Of a stretch of DNA of 7,184 bases, positions 6,043 through 7,184 are shown one piece after another. A program made the translations under genes and the position numbers. Origin of the DNA: Deltaproteobacteria bacterium. GTDB lineage: Bacteria; Desulfobacterota; WTBG01. The stretch's first letter is position 1. Each line of letters starts with the position of its first letter. The notes below the pieces were generated by a model. The model was not told the DNA's origin, ran no database searches, and was given only the letters and a program-made list of their open reading frames with translations. The DNA is taken from NCBI GenBank assembly GCA_013139225.1, contig WTBG01000366.1, forward strand, positions 1-7,184, given 5' to 3'.

Positions 6043-6070
6043 TGTCATCCCTGCGAAAGCAGGGATCCAG
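6043..6070 (+). repeat. REP/dRS3-like palindromic repeat, copy 2 (inverted to copy 1)
   Basis: Read on the plus strand: TGTC, then an eight-pair stem ATCCCTGC/GCAGGGAT closed by a GAAA tetraloop, then CCAG. It differs from copy 1 at five of 28 positions. Four of these form two compensatory base-pair swaps in the stem and the fifth is in the loop. The two copies point away from a 28-base spacer, as in a two-unit BIME-like arrangement. Confidence 0.8.
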
Positions 6071-6182
6071 AAATTAATAGACAACTTGGGTGTTGTAAAT
6101 AATCAGATTCTACAATGTTATTAAAACCGATACTATGTTTTGAAAGTCTTTTTTGCCACCATTATGGAATGATGGAGTGCTG

Positions 6183-6209
6183 AAAAAAAACACAAAGAAG
6201 AACCTTCGT
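6183..6209 (-). terminator. Possible intrinsic terminator of birA
   Basis: On the minus strand, 16 bases after the birA stop, ACGAAG-GTTCTT-CTTTGT can form a six-pair stem (one G-T pair), followed after one G by eight T residues (6190-6183). Stem stability is low, but position and T-run fit. Confidence 0.4.
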
Positions 6210-6225
6210 CTCAGAAAATTACCTT

Positions 6226-7044
6226 TTAAACAACAGAAAGCGATACATCTGCACTGATAACACGTCTCCTTTTACCAAAGTAATCTCTGAGAATAAGAAA
6301 ACCGTCTTCGTCAAATGATTCAGCAATCCCTTCCTGTATATTTCCTCTTGAAACTACTTTGACCTTTTTCCCCTTTATCAACGAAAGAGCGTCCCAATGT
6401 TTTCTGATCGATATAAAATTACCTTCTTTTAAAACATGATAGTAATATTCAATCAACTCTAAAACGACTTGAAGCAACTTCAACCGAGAAAAGCTTTGCC
6501 TTAATTCTACACTTATAGAAGTTGCAACATCTCTTATCTCATGGTCGATTGATGGATCACTATTGACATTGATACCTATACCCACTATTACATACTGCAA
6601 TTGTTCATCCTTAACTCCCAGCTCGCTTAGAATACCGGATACCTTTTTCCCTTTAATATAAACATCATTAGGCCACTTTATTAATGCCTCTAAACCGGTT
6701 TCCCGTCTTATAGCCTCTGCAACAGCTAAAGATGATAATACAGTTAAACGGAATGTCTGGTTAATTTCAAAAAGAGGTCTAAAAATGAGAGAAAACAAAA
6801 GATTCTCCCCTGGGGGAGACCACCACCTCCGTTCCAAGCGTCCCCTTCCCTGGGCTTGATAATCTGTTATAACTAATGCTCCCTCATTCCCTCCTCTCTG
6901 GGCAATTTTCTTTGCAGTAAGATTAGTAGACTCTGTAGAAGCAAGATACTTAACCTCCTGTCCGAAACAGACAGTCTTTAAACCTTCTTTGATAGTCTTT
7001 ACTGAAAGATTATCATTAGCCAGTAATTGTTGGTTATTCATCAT
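6226..7044 (-). CDS. birA: Biotin--[acetyl-CoA-carboxylase] ligase, without DNA-binding domain
   Basis: The gene encodes 272 residues. The enzyme activates biotin with ATP to biotinyl-AMP and attaches it to the lysine of biotin carboxyl carrier domains. Visible are STESTN (36-41), the adenylate-binding loop QGRGRLERRW (65-74), PPGENLLFS (77-85), the KWPNDVY segment with Lys123 (123-129), KVSGIL (134-139), VGIGINVN (154-161) and the C-terminal SH3-like domain (KGKKVKVVSRG, 224-234, to the end). There is no N-terminal helix-turn-helix, so it is a group I, non-repressor ligase and should not control biotin genes. In the GRGR loop the glycine usual after the second arginine pair is Glu71, a modest variant. 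It starts with tandem ATG codons at 7044 and 7041 and lacks a visible Shine-Dalgarno site. No biotin genes or carboxylase subunits are in view. Cytoplasmic. Confidence 0.95.
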   Translation of the reverse strand: MMNNQQLLANDNLSVKTIKEGLKTVCFGQEVKYLASTESTNLTAKKIAQRGGNEGALVITDYQAQGRGRLERRWWSPPGENLLFSLIFRPLFEINQTFRLTVLSSLAVAEAIRRETGLEALIKWPNDVYIKGKKVSGILSELGVKDEQLQYVIVGIGINVNSDPSIDHEIRDVATSISVELRQSFSRLKLLQVVLELIEYYYHVLKEGNFISIRKHWDALSLIKGKKVKVVSRGNIQEGIAESFDEDGFLILRDYFGKRRRVISADVSLSVV

Positions 7045-7054
7045 TTATAAGTGA

Positions 7055-7071
7055 TCTAAAGTGTCTAAAGT
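7055..7071. repeat. Tandem 8-base repeat just upstream of birA
   Basis: TCTAAAGT occurs twice (7055-7062 and 7064-7071) with a nine-base period, 11 to 27 bases before the birA ATG. It could be a small regulatory element or chance in AT-rich sequence. Confidence 0.35.
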
Positions 7072-7104
7072 TTTTAAATGCAGCCCCTTTGTTTTGGACT
7101 TAGG

Positions 7105-7110
7105 ATTATA
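7105..7110 (-). promoter_or_regulatory. Possible -10 element of birA
   Basis: A perfect TATAAT on the minus strand about 60 bases before the birA ATG. No good -35 lies 16-18 bases upstream (TATGCG at 17), and there is no extended TGn, so the call is weak. The rest of 7045-7184 shows no gene; a minus-strand frame open from the right edge ends at a TAA at 7148-7146 and is too short to judge. Confidence 0.3.
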
Positions 7111-7184
7111 ATTCCGAAATCCGCAATCGCATACTCCAGTATCACTTACCTCACCCTGAACTCTGTCCCCTGTTTACTGTTTTT

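Larger units (their letters stand above)
5907..6225. other. Spacer between pabB and birA
   Basis: About 319 bases with no gene. It holds the two inverted 28-base palindromic repeats (5987-6014 and 6043-6070) and a possible birA terminator (6183-6209). A five-pair hairpin, TCTGG-TTAT-CCAGA (5934-5947), lies about 28 bases upstream of the pabB ATG; its role is unknown. I see no clear promoter for pabB, only AT-rich fragments. A short hairpin around 6163-6179 (CCATTAT-GGA-ATGATGG) is not followed by a T-run on either strand. Confidence 0.65.

Noticed and set aside
5987..6070. Two 28-base repeats separated by 28 bases, CRISPR-like spacing
   Set aside because: The repeats are inverted, differ at five positions, and there are only two; CRISPR repeats are direct and nearly identical. 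No cas gene is present.
6163..6179. Hairpin CCATTAT-GGA-ATGATGG as terminator
   Set aside because: No T-run follows on either strand; the nearby A-run belongs to a better candidate at 6183-6209.

Overview
The window is ordinary bacterial chromosome, AT-leaning (GC roughly 40% by eye) and densely coded, with standard stop codons. It carries seven protein genes: six on the minus strand or cut by its edge, and a two-gene plus-strand operon in the middle. A dTDP-sugar gene, a pABA/folate branch, REP-type palindromes and an uncommon compatible-solute operon suggest a free-living bacterium, possibly an anaerobe, thermophile or uncultured lineage. No gene here fixes the phylum; that part is inference.

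Layout, left to right. 1-469 (minus): N-terminal 156 residues of RfbB, dTDP-glucose 4,6-dehydratase, running off the left edge. 470-579: spacer with two promoter-like sites for rfbB. 580-1161 (minus): EngB/YsxC ribosome-assembly GTPase. 1176-2042 (minus): a fold-type IV PLP enzyme, best read as PabC, 4-amino-4-deoxychorismate lyase, 14 bases upstream of engB and probably cotranscribed with it. 2043-2357: a divergent control region. 2358-3194 and 3236-4450 (plus): gpgP and gpgS, a two-step route from NDP-glucose and 3-phosphoglycerate to glucosylglycerate. 4447-5906 (minus): pabB, aminodeoxychorismate synthase component I, broken by a one-base frameshift. 5907-6225: spacer with an inverted pair of 28-base REP/dRS3-like palindromes. 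6226-7044 (minus): BirA without a DNA-binding domain. 7045-7184: birA upstream region.

How the genes fit together: PabB and PabC would act in sequence (chorismate to aminodeoxychorismate to p-aminobenzoate, for folate), but the divergently oriented solute operon lies between them. GpgS makes glucosyl-3-phosphoglycerate and GpgP removes its phosphate, giving the osmolyte glucosylglycerate. BirA, EngB and RfbB are housekeeping or envelope functions with no obvious link to the solute pathway.

I do not see a new multi-gene system. The points most worth a second look are the tightly localised pabB frameshift, the paired palindromes whose stems differ by compensatory changes and whose loops both keep the GNRA form, the gpgP-gpgS operon wedged between pabB and pabC, and the lack of Shine-Dalgarno sequences on half of the genes.
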